Below are positions 39,020 to 48,630 of a stretch of DNA of 64,000 nucleotides, one piece after another (position 1 is the stretch's first letter; each line of letters opens with the position of its first letter). Under the pieces are notes generated by a model. It was not told the DNA's origin. It saw nothing but the letters and a program-made list of their open reading frames with translations, and did no database searches. Where the stretch lies: assembly GCF_947241705.1 (NCBI RefSeq), contig NC_079263.1:372001-436000 (forward strand). The letters run 5' to 3'. The position numbers and the translations under genes were made by a program. The stretch comes from Saccharomyces mikatae IFO 1815 (Eukaryota > Ascomycota > Saccharomycetes > Saccharomycetales > Saccharomycetaceae).

Positions 39020-39326
39020 TGTTTCCCTAACGTGTTTTTCGAGTGGTAGTCTAGGCAAACAATAAAATACTTCGTCTTCTTCTCTGCTTTCTCATATATG
39101 TATGTGGTCTCGGAAATAACAATACAAACCCCATAATGCGGCGCTATTAATATTTTCTTGGTCGGGGGAGGATTGAACCTGGCAAGCCATTAACATTTGC
39201 TGAAGGACATTCTCAGAACGTTTTACAAGAAAAAAAGTAAAAACTGCATAGCGTTTCCTTATAGCTACTTGTTGCTATCTATATAATTACTTAAGTACAT
39301 CCCTACATATCTAAATATACTAAATA
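39020..39326. other. PEX18-YAP1801 intergenic region
   Basis: A 307-bp gap holding the PEX18 promoter and the YAP1801 terminator. An orphan Pol III B-box-like GGTTCAATCC is present on the minus strand at 39179-39170 (see findings). Confidence 0.5.
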
Positions 39327-41210
39327 TCACATATCAATCAAATTGAAGTTGTTGGTATACTGGTTTCCTAGAATTTGTTGGTGCGTTTGAGATGGCTGTG
39401 GCTGCTGTGGATAAAAAGGAACAGTCTGAGGTTGAACAGTCTCAGTGATATTTGGAGTAGGGTTGACAGCTGCAGTTGCTGGGGGGTAGTACCCCTGTTG
39501 TAGCTGTGGTTGTAGCTGTGGTTGTAGCTGTGGTTGTGGATGATCTTGAACGTAGTGAGGCTGGAATTGGAATTCCGCATTATCGAAACGTTGAGGAATA
39601 TTCATTGAACCATGCATGCTTGTAGGAGTGGTCATAACACTATTAATTGTACTTAAGGGCATTTTTGGTTGTTGTTGATCAAACGGTTGGTTTTGAAAAG
39701 GATTACATATTACCTGTTGCTGCAATGGCATGCCAGTATTCTGTTCGTTGAAGTTTGGTCGTGAAAATGGGTTATTCAGAGCAGGATCCAGTGCGGGTTT
39801 TTCCGTGGCAATGGTTGCAGCGTTGTGCAATGCGAATGGATTGTTAGAACCAGTTGGTGGTTGAGAGATTTGTTGATTGGAACCAGTGGTTGCATCCTGT
39901 GAAACGGAGTATCCTCCAAATCCTGCACCTGTGAAGGTGGGAGTCATATAATTATTTATAGAATAGTAGCCTGTCTGTTGAGCACTCATGCCACGATCTT
40001 GCATAGAGCTCGTGTTCATTGTTTGCTGGACCATTGCATATTCTGGAGCACTCAGAGTTGGAGGCTCTGCACGAGCAGTTTGTGAACTTACGGCTTGCTG
40101 TTGCCCTTGAGTTGAAAATGGATTGTTTGCTATTTGTTGCATTTGATTACCACCCGCCATCGGAAAGTTAGTGTGCGCAGCAGAATCTGTTCCGAATGGA
40201 TTGTAAGATTGAGCCGGCGTGACAGTGGTCACCACGGGAGATATTGCCACCTGCTCATTTTTCAATTGTGCCTCTAGGATCCTCTTTTGTTCACGAATTT
40301 GCTCCAATCTTTCCTGTGCAGTAGACTTGGGTCCCATTGCACCAGTGCTGCCTGGTGATCCCTCGATTGGCACAAACGTGTTGTGAGTCTTATCATCCTC
40401 TAGTAAATGTTCTTCTAGCGACCTGACCAGTTTCGTAGTGATGTGCTTGATGACGGGTATCTTTAAGCCCGCAGTCTTACCGCTCTTCAGGTACCTGACA
40501 ACATGTTCGGTCAGATCCACAAACGTCTTATACAGGTCCAGAGTTCTCTCTGCATTGTGATGAGACAGTTCAAAGAAGGACTCCAGTAGAGTTATGATAC
40601 CTTCGTTGAGAGCATTGTACAAAGCCAACAGGTCTTGAATAAGCAGCTTGAATCCGAATATGATCAGTTCGTTGCTCAGGTCAAACTGCGTATACCTGTT
40701 TTTAATAAGAGCCTGGATTTGTACCTCCAAAGACTCCACGTGATCCAATGCAACATTGATGGAGTGTTGCTTGTTTCTCGAGTTTCCGTAGTTGTTGTTG
40801 TTCAGCTTCAACGTCCGGTAACCATCTCTCACGTAGTCCTTTTTGATTTTCCCAAACTCTCTACATCTGACCTTCAAGTAATTATCGTACCTATCAAGTG
40901 CCCTCATATCTCCAGACGCACTGCCGTTGGAACCACGTATGTTCTCAATATCAAAAAACTCCAAATTCCTAGAGTAGTACCGCAATGCAACATCTTTGGC
41001 ACCCTCCCGTATCATCAAATGCACCACCAACAAAGACTTGTACACAATAGTCCAAGCCGTGTCATTAATTCGGAAATTCAAACCCTTCACGATCTCATAA
41101 AAATCCTCCTCACTGCTAGTCCCTAGTAAGATCGGGTCCAAGTACTTCTGTTTAGGCGGAGCCGACTTGATCTTAGTAGCACCTTTCACCAGCTTAAAAT
41201 ACGTTGTCAT
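39327..41210 (-). CDS. YAP1801: Yap1801, AP180/CALM clathrin adaptor
   Basis: Endocytic adaptor that binds PI(4,5)P2, clathrin and EH-domain proteins (Pan1, Ede1). The start is the ATG at 41210 (MTTYFKLVKGATKIKSAPPKQKYL), giving 627 residues; the frame extends seven codons upstream without support. The ANTH domain is at about 1-280, with the basic lipid-binding KGATKIKSAPPKQKY stretch. The tail has five NPF motifs (NPFGT, NPFST, NPFAL, NPFSR, NPFQN) for EH domains and a clathrin-box-like NLIDM at the very end. A QLQP tetrapeptide repeat near the C-terminus (39498-39539) replaces the long poly-Gln I recall from S. cerevisiae. Confidence 0.96.
   Translation of the reverse strand: MTTYFKLVKGATKIKSAPPKQKYLDPILLGTSSEEDFYEIVKGLNFRINDTAWTIVYKSLLVVHLMIREGAKDVALRYYSRNLEFFDIENIRGSNGSASGDMRALDRYDNYLKVRCREFGKIKKDYVRDGYRTLKLNNNNYGNSRNKQHSINVALDHVESLEVQIQALIKNRYTQFDLSNELIIFGFKLLIQDLLALYNALNEGIITLLESFFELSHHNAERTLDLYKTFVDLTEHVVRYLKSGKTAGLKIPVIKHITTKLVRSLEEHLLEDDKTHNTFVPIEGSPGSTGAMGPKSTAQERLEQIREQKRILEAQLKNEQVAISPVVTTVTPAQSYNPFGTDSAAHTNFPMAGGNQMQQIANNPFSTQGQQQAVSSQTARAEPPTLSAPEYAMVQQTMNTSSMQDRGMSAQQTGYYSINNYMTPTFTGAGFGGYSVSQDATTGSNQQISQPPTGSNNPFALHNAATIATEKPALDPALNNPFSRPNFNEQNTGMPLQQQVICNPFQNQPFDQQQPKMPLSTINSVMTTPTSMHGSMNIPQRFDNAEFQFQPHYVQDHPQPQLQPQLQPQLQQGYYPPATAAVNPTPNITETVQPQTVPFYPQQPQPSQTHQQILGNQYTNNFNLIDM
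39498..39539. repeat. 12-bp tandem repeat in YAP1801 coding QLQP units
   Basis: The unit TTGTAGCTGTGG repeats three and a half times (39498-39509, 39510-39521, 39522-39533 and a half unit) and codes for repeated PQLQ on the minus strand. Confidence 0.9.
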
Positions 41211-41979
41211 CTCGACTTCAATGGATATCAAGTTATATTACCTGCGATATGAACACTCCCTTTATATGTACAAGCCAGGCCTTTTCCTTCCTCCCCCACC
41301 AAAGAAAAACTAAAAAAATACTGAAATATGTACTATCGCTGCCTGCTCAATTTACTGAACCAACGATTACGACAAACCACCAACACCATCTGCTCATTGA
41401 CAAATATATTCATCAATCCCAAAAGACTGAATACCAATTATCGAATTGAGGCCCCTATGTCACATATTCGTGTAAAATGATACAGCCCGCCGCTCGCTTC
41501 AGTACACGAACCACCATCTTCTTCCCATACTTAAGCTGAATCGTGAAGACCCCTGGATTTCTCCGCCGCTCTGTCAGACTGTCGCCCGTTTCACAAAGCT
41601 AGGCTGAGTCACGGTCGTTACTGACCTTGAGGGCTGCATTGTTTCCTACGTATTACTCATTTGTTTCGTGCGCTTTCCTATCACGCGCATGACTACTGTA
41701 GAAAAAAAAAGAAGAAAAAGAAAAGCGTTGAGCATATATATTTAAGAGAGGAAGTCCGAAAGAGAAACAGGAGCAAGTTTTCTCGAGGAAAACAGTAAAG
41801 TCTGCTACGCTCATCGTTGACATCGCTGATTGCAATAGAAAACTGAAATAGACGGCAAACCACTAGTTCATTCGAAAGAACGTATTGTCGAGAGTTATCA
41901 CTCACTATATCAGAAAATTGACACTATACAAAAGAGGAAAAACTATAGTTTAACACAGAAAAGATAAGATTAAGAAAAA
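41211..41979. promoter_or_regulatory. YAP1801/MPC2 divergent promoter region
   Basis: A 769-bp gap. Two CCCCT stress-response-type elements (41452-41456 and 41550-41554) and a TATATATTTAAG box at about 41735 lie on the MPC2 side. No gene is supported; ORFs here overlap only A+T-rich sequence. Confidence 0.4.
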
Positions 41980-42369
41980 ATGTCCACATCTTCCGTACGT
42001 TTTGCATTCAGGCGGTTTTGGCAAAGTGAAACCGGCCCCAAGACAGTCCATTTCTGGGCTCCTACTTTAAAATGGGGGTTGGTTTTCGCTGGATTTAGCG
42101 ATATGAAGAGACCCGTGGAAAAAATCTCTGGTGCTCAGAATTTGTCGCTGCTTTCGACTGCGTTGATTTGGACCCGTTGGTCGTTTGTGATCAAGCCAAG
42201 GAACATCTTGTTGGCATCTGTCAACTCGTTTCTATGCCTGACCGCTGGTTACCAGCTGGGTAGAATTGCCAACTATAGGATACGGAACGGTGACTCTATA
42301 TCGCAATTGTTCAGCTACATTCTTAGCGGCGCCGATGAAAGCAAAAAGGAGATTACTACGGGCAGATAA
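41980..42369 (+). CDS. MPC2: Mpc2, mitochondrial pyruvate carrier subunit
   Basis: Inner mitochondrial membrane protein that pairs with Mpc1 (fermentative form) to import pyruvate. It has 129 residues as in S. cerevisiae. The N-terminus is amphipathic and followed by hydrophobic segments of the MPC fold (about 22-40 HFWAPTLKWGLVFAGF, 52-70 SLLSTALIWTRWSFVI, 73-95 NILLASVNSFLCLTAGY). The conserved W and the P-x-L-K-W motif are present. ATG follows the typical AAAAAATG context. Confidence 0.97.
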   Translation: MSTSSVRFAFRRFWQSETGPKTVHFWAPTLKWGLVFAGFSDMKRPVEKISGAQNLSLLSTALIWTRWSFVIKPRNILLASVNSFLCLTAGYQLGRIANYRIRNGDSISQLFSYILSGADESKKEITTGR

Positions 42370-42660
42370 ACACCCAATTTACAACTCGAGTCTTTGCTAA
42401 GTCGAAGATATGTACGTAAGTATGTATATCCATCCGGATTGTATAATATTCTTAGAACAGTAAAGTATATTTCCTTTGCGCGCGGTGTTATAATCAGTTT
42501 TCGTACTACTATTTCTATATGTGTGAAAAATATACACGTATAGTTTTCTTTTTTTCATCATTTTTATCGCCGACAATGATCATAGTATAAAAGAAAGAAA
42601 GGCCTCGAGGATAGCAAAAGGTATAGCATCATCAATTGACTCAACTAAATCGGATATTCA

Positions 42661-43413
42661 ATGGTTACAGTCAGTGTGTTTCCTGTGAGGGCTAGTTTGA
42701 CCCATCAATTGGGCGAATTCATCGTCAAGAAACAAGATGAGGCCCTTCAGAAGAAAACAGACTTTAAGGTTTCAGTTAGCGGTGGTTCTTTGATTAACGC
42801 CTTATATGAAAGTTTGGTAGCAGACGAGTCGCTGTCTTCTAGAGTTCAATGGTCCAAATGGAAAATTTACTTCTCCGATGAAAGAATTGTGCCGTTAACA
42901 GACGCTGATAGTAATTATGGTGCTTTTAAGAAAGTCGTTCTGAATAAATTGCCGTCAACTATCCAAACAAACATTTACCCTATGGATGAGTCCTTGGTTG
43001 GCAACAATGATGCCGAATCTAAGAACAAAATCGCTGCAGAGTACGAGCAAATCTTACCTCAATCTCTCGATTTGGTGCTGTTGGGTTGCGGTCCTGATGG
43101 ACACACCTGTTCTTTGTTTCCCGGCGAAAAACACAAGTACTTGCTAGAAGAAACAAGTAAGAGAGTTGCATGGTGTCACGATTCCCCCAAGCCTCCAAGT
43201 GACAGAATAACTTTTACTCTCCCTGTGCTCAAAGATGCTAAAGCCTTGTGTTTTGTAGCTGAAGGTAGTTCCAAACAAAATATAATGCATGAAATTTTTG
43301 ATCTGAAAAACGATCAATTACCTACCGTATTGATTAACAAGCTATTCGACAAAAAAACATACTGGTTTGTCAATAAGGAAGCTTTTGGAAAAGTTCAAAC
43401 AAAAAATTTTTGA
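42661..43413 (+). CDS. SOL3: 6-phosphogluconolactonase Sol3
   Basis: Hydrolyses 6-phosphogluconolactone to 6-phosphogluconate, the second step of the oxidative pentose phosphate pathway, in the cytosol. It has 250 residues (249 in S. cerevisiae). Family motifs: VSGGSLINALYE (about 40-51), the SDERIVPLTDADSNYGAFK substrate loop (about 73-91) and LLGCGPDGHTCSLFPG with the catalytic-type His (about 140-156). It is convergent with DNA2, 129 bp apart. Confidence 0.97.
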   Translation: MVTVSVFPVRASLTHQLGEFIVKKQDEALQKKTDFKVSVSGGSLINALYESLVADESLSSRVQWSKWKIYFSDERIVPLTDADSNYGAFKKVVLNKLPSTIQTNIYPMDESLVGNNDAESKNKIAAEYEQILPQSLDLVLLGCGPDGHTCSLFPGEKHKYLLEETSKRVAWCHDSPKPPSDRITFTLPVLKDAKALCFVAEGSSKQNIMHEIFDLKNDQLPTVLINKLFDKKTYWFVNKEAFGKVQTKNF

Positions 43414-43542
43414 AAAAGAACCCATAGGAGCGAGTAAATAAGTTGGTGTTAGTGATATGTATTATGTACCGACTTAATAAATTGATATTTAGATTTTATG
43501 CTGTGATGGATTTTTACTGTAAAAAAGCTGTTCCATGTAATA

Positions 43543-46500
43543 TCAGCTTTCGTACTCTTGTAAAACTTCCTTTATGATAGGTTTATCGCTGACAAATTTC
43601 GATGTGGATGTGATGGGTTTCGCTCCTGTTCTTTTTCTGAAGCCGTGGTGTGCCCCATCAGTAGTAGCCGGTCTCTGGGGAAATTTGTACTTGTTTAGTG
43701 CATTCTGGCACATTGTATAGATCCACTTACGCTCTTCTAACAAGTTTACGAATGATTTAATCTCAGGGACAGAACCAATTGTACTTTTTGAGCCTATAAT
43801 GATTAGTTTGGATTTGGCCCTTGTCATGGCAACATTGACTCTTCTTAACTCTCTCAGCAATGACCCCCCATTCAATTGAGAGTTTCTTCTTACCATGGAT
43901 ATGATTATGCACTTTTTGTCACGACCTTGAAACTGATCAGCAGTCAAAATCTCTAGCCCCTTGTATGCATCATTATTGAATTTCTTCTTCAGCAATCTTA
44001 ACTGCGCTCTATATAATGTCATTACACCAATATCTTCACATGAGATACCACTCATAATCATTCCTTCTACACATTGTAATGTCAATTCTGCCTCTCCGTG
44101 ATTTGTAATATTGTCCTTTTCGCTTTGTTCCACAATATTGGGGCAGTTATCATAATCTAAAAATACGACTTTTCTCGTAGGTTCCATTATATCCTCAAGC
44201 CATTGTTTAGAATTGTCTGATTTATCCCTATATTGTACCAAGGCCTCAGGAATGGGTAATTTTAAAGATTGAACAAAAACTTCGTTATTTCCGCACTTCA
44301 ATTTATTATCATAAATTAAAAAATTAGACAAACTGACAATATCACCACACATACGATATTGATAAGTAAGTTCTACAACACTTTCCGGATACTTTTCGCA
44401 GAACGTTTTGAATAACGATTCTTCCAATCCCCCTAATCGAGCCGCCTCATTTTTAACTAATGGTGGCAGTTGGTAATGGTCACCTACCATAATGAACCTG
44501 TGCCCATATCTTAGAGGTCCCAAAGCGACCGGCATTGAAATTTGGCTTGCCTCATCCAAAATCACATAGTCAAAATCCTTTTCACGTAATGTAAATAATA
44601 TATCGTTAATTCCCAAACAAGTGGTAGCGATAACAGATGTGTTGTTTATTTTCGTCAAATAATCGTTGTAACTTTTTACTAAAGCATAGTTGGGCACATA
44701 TTTCAGAACGTCCGGGTGAATCTTATGTTTCATTCCCAACCTCATTATGTCGATATTTGTGTCCTTCAACTTAATCAAGATATTATCTACTGCAGAATGA
44801 GTATATGATGTCAAAAGTATACTTTTTCCTTTGGAAACAAGAATTTTGATAATTTCTGCAATAACAGTGGTTTTACCAGTCCCTGGCATTCCTAATATTA
44901 ATGCAAAGTCTTCGGCTCTCATTACTTTGTCTATCGCATCTTTTTGATTCAGATTTAAAGTTAGATCCTCCGTAAGCTTGTATGGTATTAGGGGGTCATC
45001 ATTCACATCTCTAAACTTAGGTGCTCTATTATCAACTAAAAGAGATCGTAGTGTTTCATTACCACCATCAGAACTTTTTGTTTTCCGACATAATTTACTC
45101 CTTTCGTCGATGATATCTAATCCAGGTAAAACAGTTGGTAAAAACAAACTCAAGAGATTGAAACGTGCTAAAGACAAACTTTGTTGAATATCATTCTTGT
45201 CTATCCTGTACGTAACCAAATTTTGAGTTGCTATGAAATTGGATTGGTTTATACCGGGGTCAACTACACTTTGAATAGTAGTAATTCCTCTTTCTTTGTC
45301 TAGAAGCCGATTGTTTAATAATTTTCGCTTGATGGATATACCAATTCTGTCCGTAGTTATGAATTGTACACGACCTTGACACAAGCAAAAATGGCCCTCC
45401 TCATCGCTAATAATTACAAAGTCACTGACAGCAATTTGAGAAGTTAACATCGACTGCGAGTTGTTATCTTTATTGTGTCTTGAAAAGCAATACAAATACG
45501 TTCCTTCATTTTTCTCATTTTCAACCATTTCTGATACAATCAAATTAGAAAGACACCTCCCACTTCTAGATTCTCTAGTAAAACTATCCAATAAAAATAA
45601 CTCCTTGTTTATGCACGTTATACTTGACTCCTCTTTCGTTATTAGATCATTATACTTGGTGAAAAATTCTTTGTAGGTGGCGAGATTTGGCAACAAATGC
45701 TCCGTTAAAGTATCAAATTCACCCTCTATTAGGCCACTTTCTTCTGATGTTCCATTTTCCAGTAACTTATTTAATATCATGCATGATTCCTTCATGAAAC
45801 AGGAATCACAAGATGAATCACGTAGTAATGGTGGTAATTCAAATTTTGTTCGAGTTTGCCCATAAACTTCCTGGAGTTGATGCTTAAATCCCATGCTCAT
45901 TCTATTTCGGGACATGAGAATATGTTTAATGGAATGCAGGACAGATGGAAATTTTGCCATATTGTCATCCCTTGTAAAATAGAGAAGGAAAAAATCTATT
46001 GGTATTTCGTAACGATCATTCAGTAGTAACGTATAAATTAAGCCTTGAACCTCGTGTGAAACACTCCTGGATTTGCCGGTTTTAACTTCTAGAGGAACAA
46101 TGTACTTTTGATTGTTTTCAACATTAGCTTCAACAGTTGCATCTAGGAATCCTTTAAGACCATATATTGGAGACCAAATATTTTCTTCAATATCAATAAC
46201 ATTGGATATTGAGATTGGCTGTGTTCTTCTAGTTCCGGAAACGGATGTGTAGCAACCATAATTACTTTTTGAAACATATTTATTCACAAAAAATAAAATG
46301 TTCTCAGCATGTTCCTTTAAAATTAGTTCTTTCACGCTCTGTACATCCTCGTTACAAATCATAATTGAAAATGAATAACTTTCTAACAAACAGTCCAGCT
46401 TTTGCGTTATTTTTTCCATAGAAATTTTGCTGTGTGAGAGCTTGTATTTGATTGAATCTTGTAATAATTCGTGTACGATGTTACCTAGAGTCATAACCAG

Positions 46501-48120
46501 ACTTGGTTCTCCACGAGGGTCTTGGAACTGCATTTGCAGAATTGCACGTCTCAAACAACCTACAGAGCTCCCGACAGATGTTGCTGAAAATAATATATCA
46601 GGATTTAACACCAACAAGTTGTCGTTAGCTAATTGAGTTTTGGGGTTTTTGTCGTCGGAAAGAAGCCGCTTGTTTTCAATATTTTTTCCCTCGATAATAT
46701 GTATTACATCTCCAACTTCGAATTCCAAATACACCCAAGGATGCCGAACAACTACAGAACTTTGTTTGCCTTTACCATCTATGCACTCTAGAATTTTTTG
46801 CGTTCCTATCTTCGGTAGTTCCACACTACGTAAACTGATTATTACTAATCGTACCACGCCGTCTCTTGGGGCGCCAGACTTAGCTTTGAGAGCATATGTA
46901 GATAAAGTAGAATCAGAGGCAACTTTTAGGTCATTAGAGACCATTTTCTCTACTTTTTCTATTTCTTGTTCAATGGCATTAGATTCTCTCTGTGTTTGAG
47001 TTTCGTTTAGTAGTTCTATTAGTAAATCGTCTGAAGATTCGTTTGAAGATTCGTCTGATAATTTTACTTCATTTTCTGGACTTCTTTGGTATTTTCTGTC
47101 TTCTTGATTTCTATCGCATGCATCGTCTGGATCGGCTTTACTGTTTACATTGGCAGTGTTTTGTTCGTTGTCATTGGTCTTTTTATATCTTCCATTTTTC
47201 TTGTCGATTTGGTGCGCTCTATCCACCGGATCATTTTTGCTTTGAACTGTCACCTGGCCCTCAACCTTACGTTTTTCAACATATTTTTGAGTTAAAATAT
47301 CAATCAAAGAGTCATCACCATCGTTACTTTCGCCTGTGGTATTCGTGTTGTCTGTAGTATCTGAAACCACCTCTGATTGTACTTGTTCATCATTGGGTGC
47401 TTTGATGGGTGAAGATGGTAAATCGCTGAATTTCGCTATTCTCGGTTTTATAGTTAAATCGCCCTCTATATCATCGAGAATATCGTCTATATTACGGAAA
47501 GACCCTCTTGGAGATGTATTTGCTATCTTAGGGCGCACTTGCTCATCTATATTCTCTTGCGCCAATTGATTTTCATCAGCATTTGGCACGTGAATATTGG
47601 TAAAACTAAGAACAGTTTTCAACCGATTGGGGACTATAGGTGTTGAGGAAGGATTTTGAACATCTCCATAGTCATCGGAAAATTCGGCAGCACTGGCTGT
47701 TTTGTCGGACATATCTCGCTGCATAGGAGAGTATTTCCATATTACTTCTTCCATAGGACCATCTTCATCGTGAGTAAAATCATGATGCCTACTCAAATTA
47801 GATCCTTCACGTTTAAGTTTGGCCTGTGAATTTGACAATGACTTTGCGTTCTTATTGACTATATTGTTTGCCTCTTTAGTTCTTGATGTATTTCGTACTT
47901 GTGAAACGGATATTGACTTTAGGACACTTACGTTCGATATCTTACTGCTCTTCCCATTCAGATTATTCATTGGAGCAAAAGCGTATTTTTTTTTCCTCTT
48001 TGCTTGCTTTGATAATGTCACCTTCGAATCATTACAAATTAAATCCTTCTCATCTGTCTTCTTCCCAGGGGAAACGGATATACTCGCAGACCTCTTGTTC
48101 TTCTGTGGCGTTCCAGGCAT
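43543..48120 (-). CDS. DNA2: Dna2 nuclease-helicase
   Basis: Essential ATP-dependent nuclease/helicase for Okazaki flap processing, end resection and checkpoint activation. The start is MPGTPQKNKRSASIS at 48120, giving 1525 residues; the upstream in-frame TTG is ignored. A disordered N-terminal region (about 1-405) is followed by the RecB-type nuclease (about 440-810) with catalytic E678 and K680 in LEVKTGKS, preceded by the GLKGFLDA Asp. Four Cys for the Fe-S cluster are present by alignment (near 522, and CDSCFMKESC around 771-780). The SF1 helicase (about 1050-1500) has Walker A GMPGTGKT (K1083), DEASQ and the QGRDKK and RVNVAMTRAKSKL motifs. All key residues are present. Confidence 0.98.
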   Translation of the reverse strand: MPGTPQKNKRSASISVSPGKKTDEKDLICNDSKVTLSKQAKRKKKYAFAPMNNLNGKSSKISNVSVLKSISVSQVRNTSRTKEANNIVNKNAKSLSNSQAKLKREGSNLSRHHDFTHDEDGPMEEVIWKYSPMQRDMSDKTASAAEFSDDYGDVQNPSSTPIVPNRLKTVLSFTNIHVPNADENQLAQENIDEQVRPKIANTSPRGSFRNIDDILDDIEGDLTIKPRIAKFSDLPSSPIKAPNDEQVQSEVVSDTTDNTNTTGESNDGDDSLIDILTQKYVEKRKVEGQVTVQSKNDPVDRAHQIDKKNGRYKKTNDNEQNTANVNSKADPDDACDRNQEDRKYQRSPENEVKLSDESSNESSDDLLIELLNETQTQRESNAIEQEIEKVEKMVSNDLKVASDSTLSTYALKAKSGAPRDGVVRLVIISLRSVELPKIGTQKILECIDGKGKQSSVVVRHPWVYLEFEVGDVIHIIEGKNIENKRLLSDDKNPKTQLANDNLLVLNPDILFSATSVGSSVGCLRRAILQMQFQDPRGEPSLVMTLGNIVHELLQDSIKYKLSHSKISMEKITQKLDCLLESYSFSIMICNEDVQSVKELILKEHAENILFFVNKYVSKSNYGCYTSVSGTRRTQPISISNVIDIEENIWSPIYGLKGFLDATVEANVENNQKYIVPLEVKTGKSRSVSHEVQGLIYTLLLNDRYEIPIDFFLLYFTRDDNMAKFPSVLHSIKHILMSRNRMSMGFKHQLQEVYGQTRTKFELPPLLRDSSCDSCFMKESCMILNKLLENGTSEESGLIEGEFDTLTEHLLPNLATYKEFFTKYNDLITKEESSITCINKELFLLDSFTRESRSGRCLSNLIVSEMVENEKNEGTYLYCFSRHNKDNNSQSMLTSQIAVSDFVIISDEEGHFCLCQGRVQFITTDRIGISIKRKLLNNRLLDKERGITTIQSVVDPGINQSNFIATQNLVTYRIDKNDIQQSLSLARFNLLSLFLPTVLPGLDIIDERSKLCRKTKSSDGGNETLRSLLVDNRAPKFRDVNDDPLIPYKLTEDLTLNLNQKDAIDKVMRAEDFALILGMPGTGKTTVIAEIIKILVSKGKSILLTSYTHSAVDNILIKLKDTNIDIMRLGMKHKIHPDVLKYVPNYALVKSYNDYLTKINNTSVIATTCLGINDILFTLREKDFDYVILDEASQISMPVALGPLRYGHRFIMVGDHYQLPPLVKNEAARLGGLEESLFKTFCEKYPESVVELTYQYRMCGDIVSLSNFLIYDNKLKCGNNEVFVQSLKLPIPEALVQYRDKSDNSKQWLEDIMEPTRKVVFLDYDNCPNIVEQSEKDNITNHGEAELTLQCVEGMIMSGISCEDIGVMTLYRAQLRLLKKKFNNDAYKGLEILTADQFQGRDKKCIIISMVRRNSQLNGGSLLRELRRVNVAMTRAKSKLIIIGSKSTIGSVPEIKSFVNLLEERKWIYTMCQNALNKYKFPQRPATTDGAHHGFRKRTGAKPITSTSKFVSDKPIIKEVLQEYES

Positions 48121-48630
48121 CCTCAAGATGAGTTATATCGACACTGTTGGCTTGCACAAAATAAGTGCTGACTTCAGTCGTTTTCCTCGTTGTTTTATTA
48201 CGAGGATTGTATGTGCAACCGCGAATTATTTTCGAAAACATAGTTCAAGTTCTATTATAAATGGCGGGATTAGCTAAATATAAATAAGTGATTCCTTCTG
48301 CCACACGGAATTCCTTAATTGCGCGAAATGAAAACAAAAAGTATCCAATTTTCATATGAAAGGAAAAACGAGGGAAGTAGCATGTGGACCTTTTTAGTTG
48401 GTATATTTAGGTATTCCTCTTGGTCGGTGTTTGAAATAAAAATATAGTTCAAAGCAGATTCTTCACATATCCATGAATTGCACAATACAAAAAAACTCAA
48501 GTTATCGAACATCCGGTAGCCAATGACGATAACGGCGCCTATAAAAAAATGCTTTAGCAATTATACTTACAATATATACTTACGCATATATTTAGAGAGC
48601 AATATATTTTGGTTTATATAGTGAATAAGT
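48121..48630. promoter_or_regulatory. DNA2 promoter / PRP8 3' region
   Basis: A 510-bp gap. CGCGAAA at 48322-48328, about 200 bp before the DNA2 start, fits the SBF/MBF core, in line with S-phase expression of replication genes. No gene is supported; minus-strand ORFs of 63 and 81 codons show no known feature. Confidence 0.45.

Noticed and set aside
38165-39058. Longer PEX18 reading frame starting 13 codons upstream
   Set aside because: The first 13 residues have no counterpart in S. cerevisiae Pex18, whereas the ATG at 39019 aligns with its start.
39140-39215. Hidden tRNA at the orphan B-box
   Set aside because: No acceptor, D or T stem can be formed around it and there is no A box at the right distance.
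41211-41231. Seven extra N-terminal codons for YAP1801
   Set aside because: The ANTH domain begins at MTTYFKLVKGATK; the extension is not part of the family.
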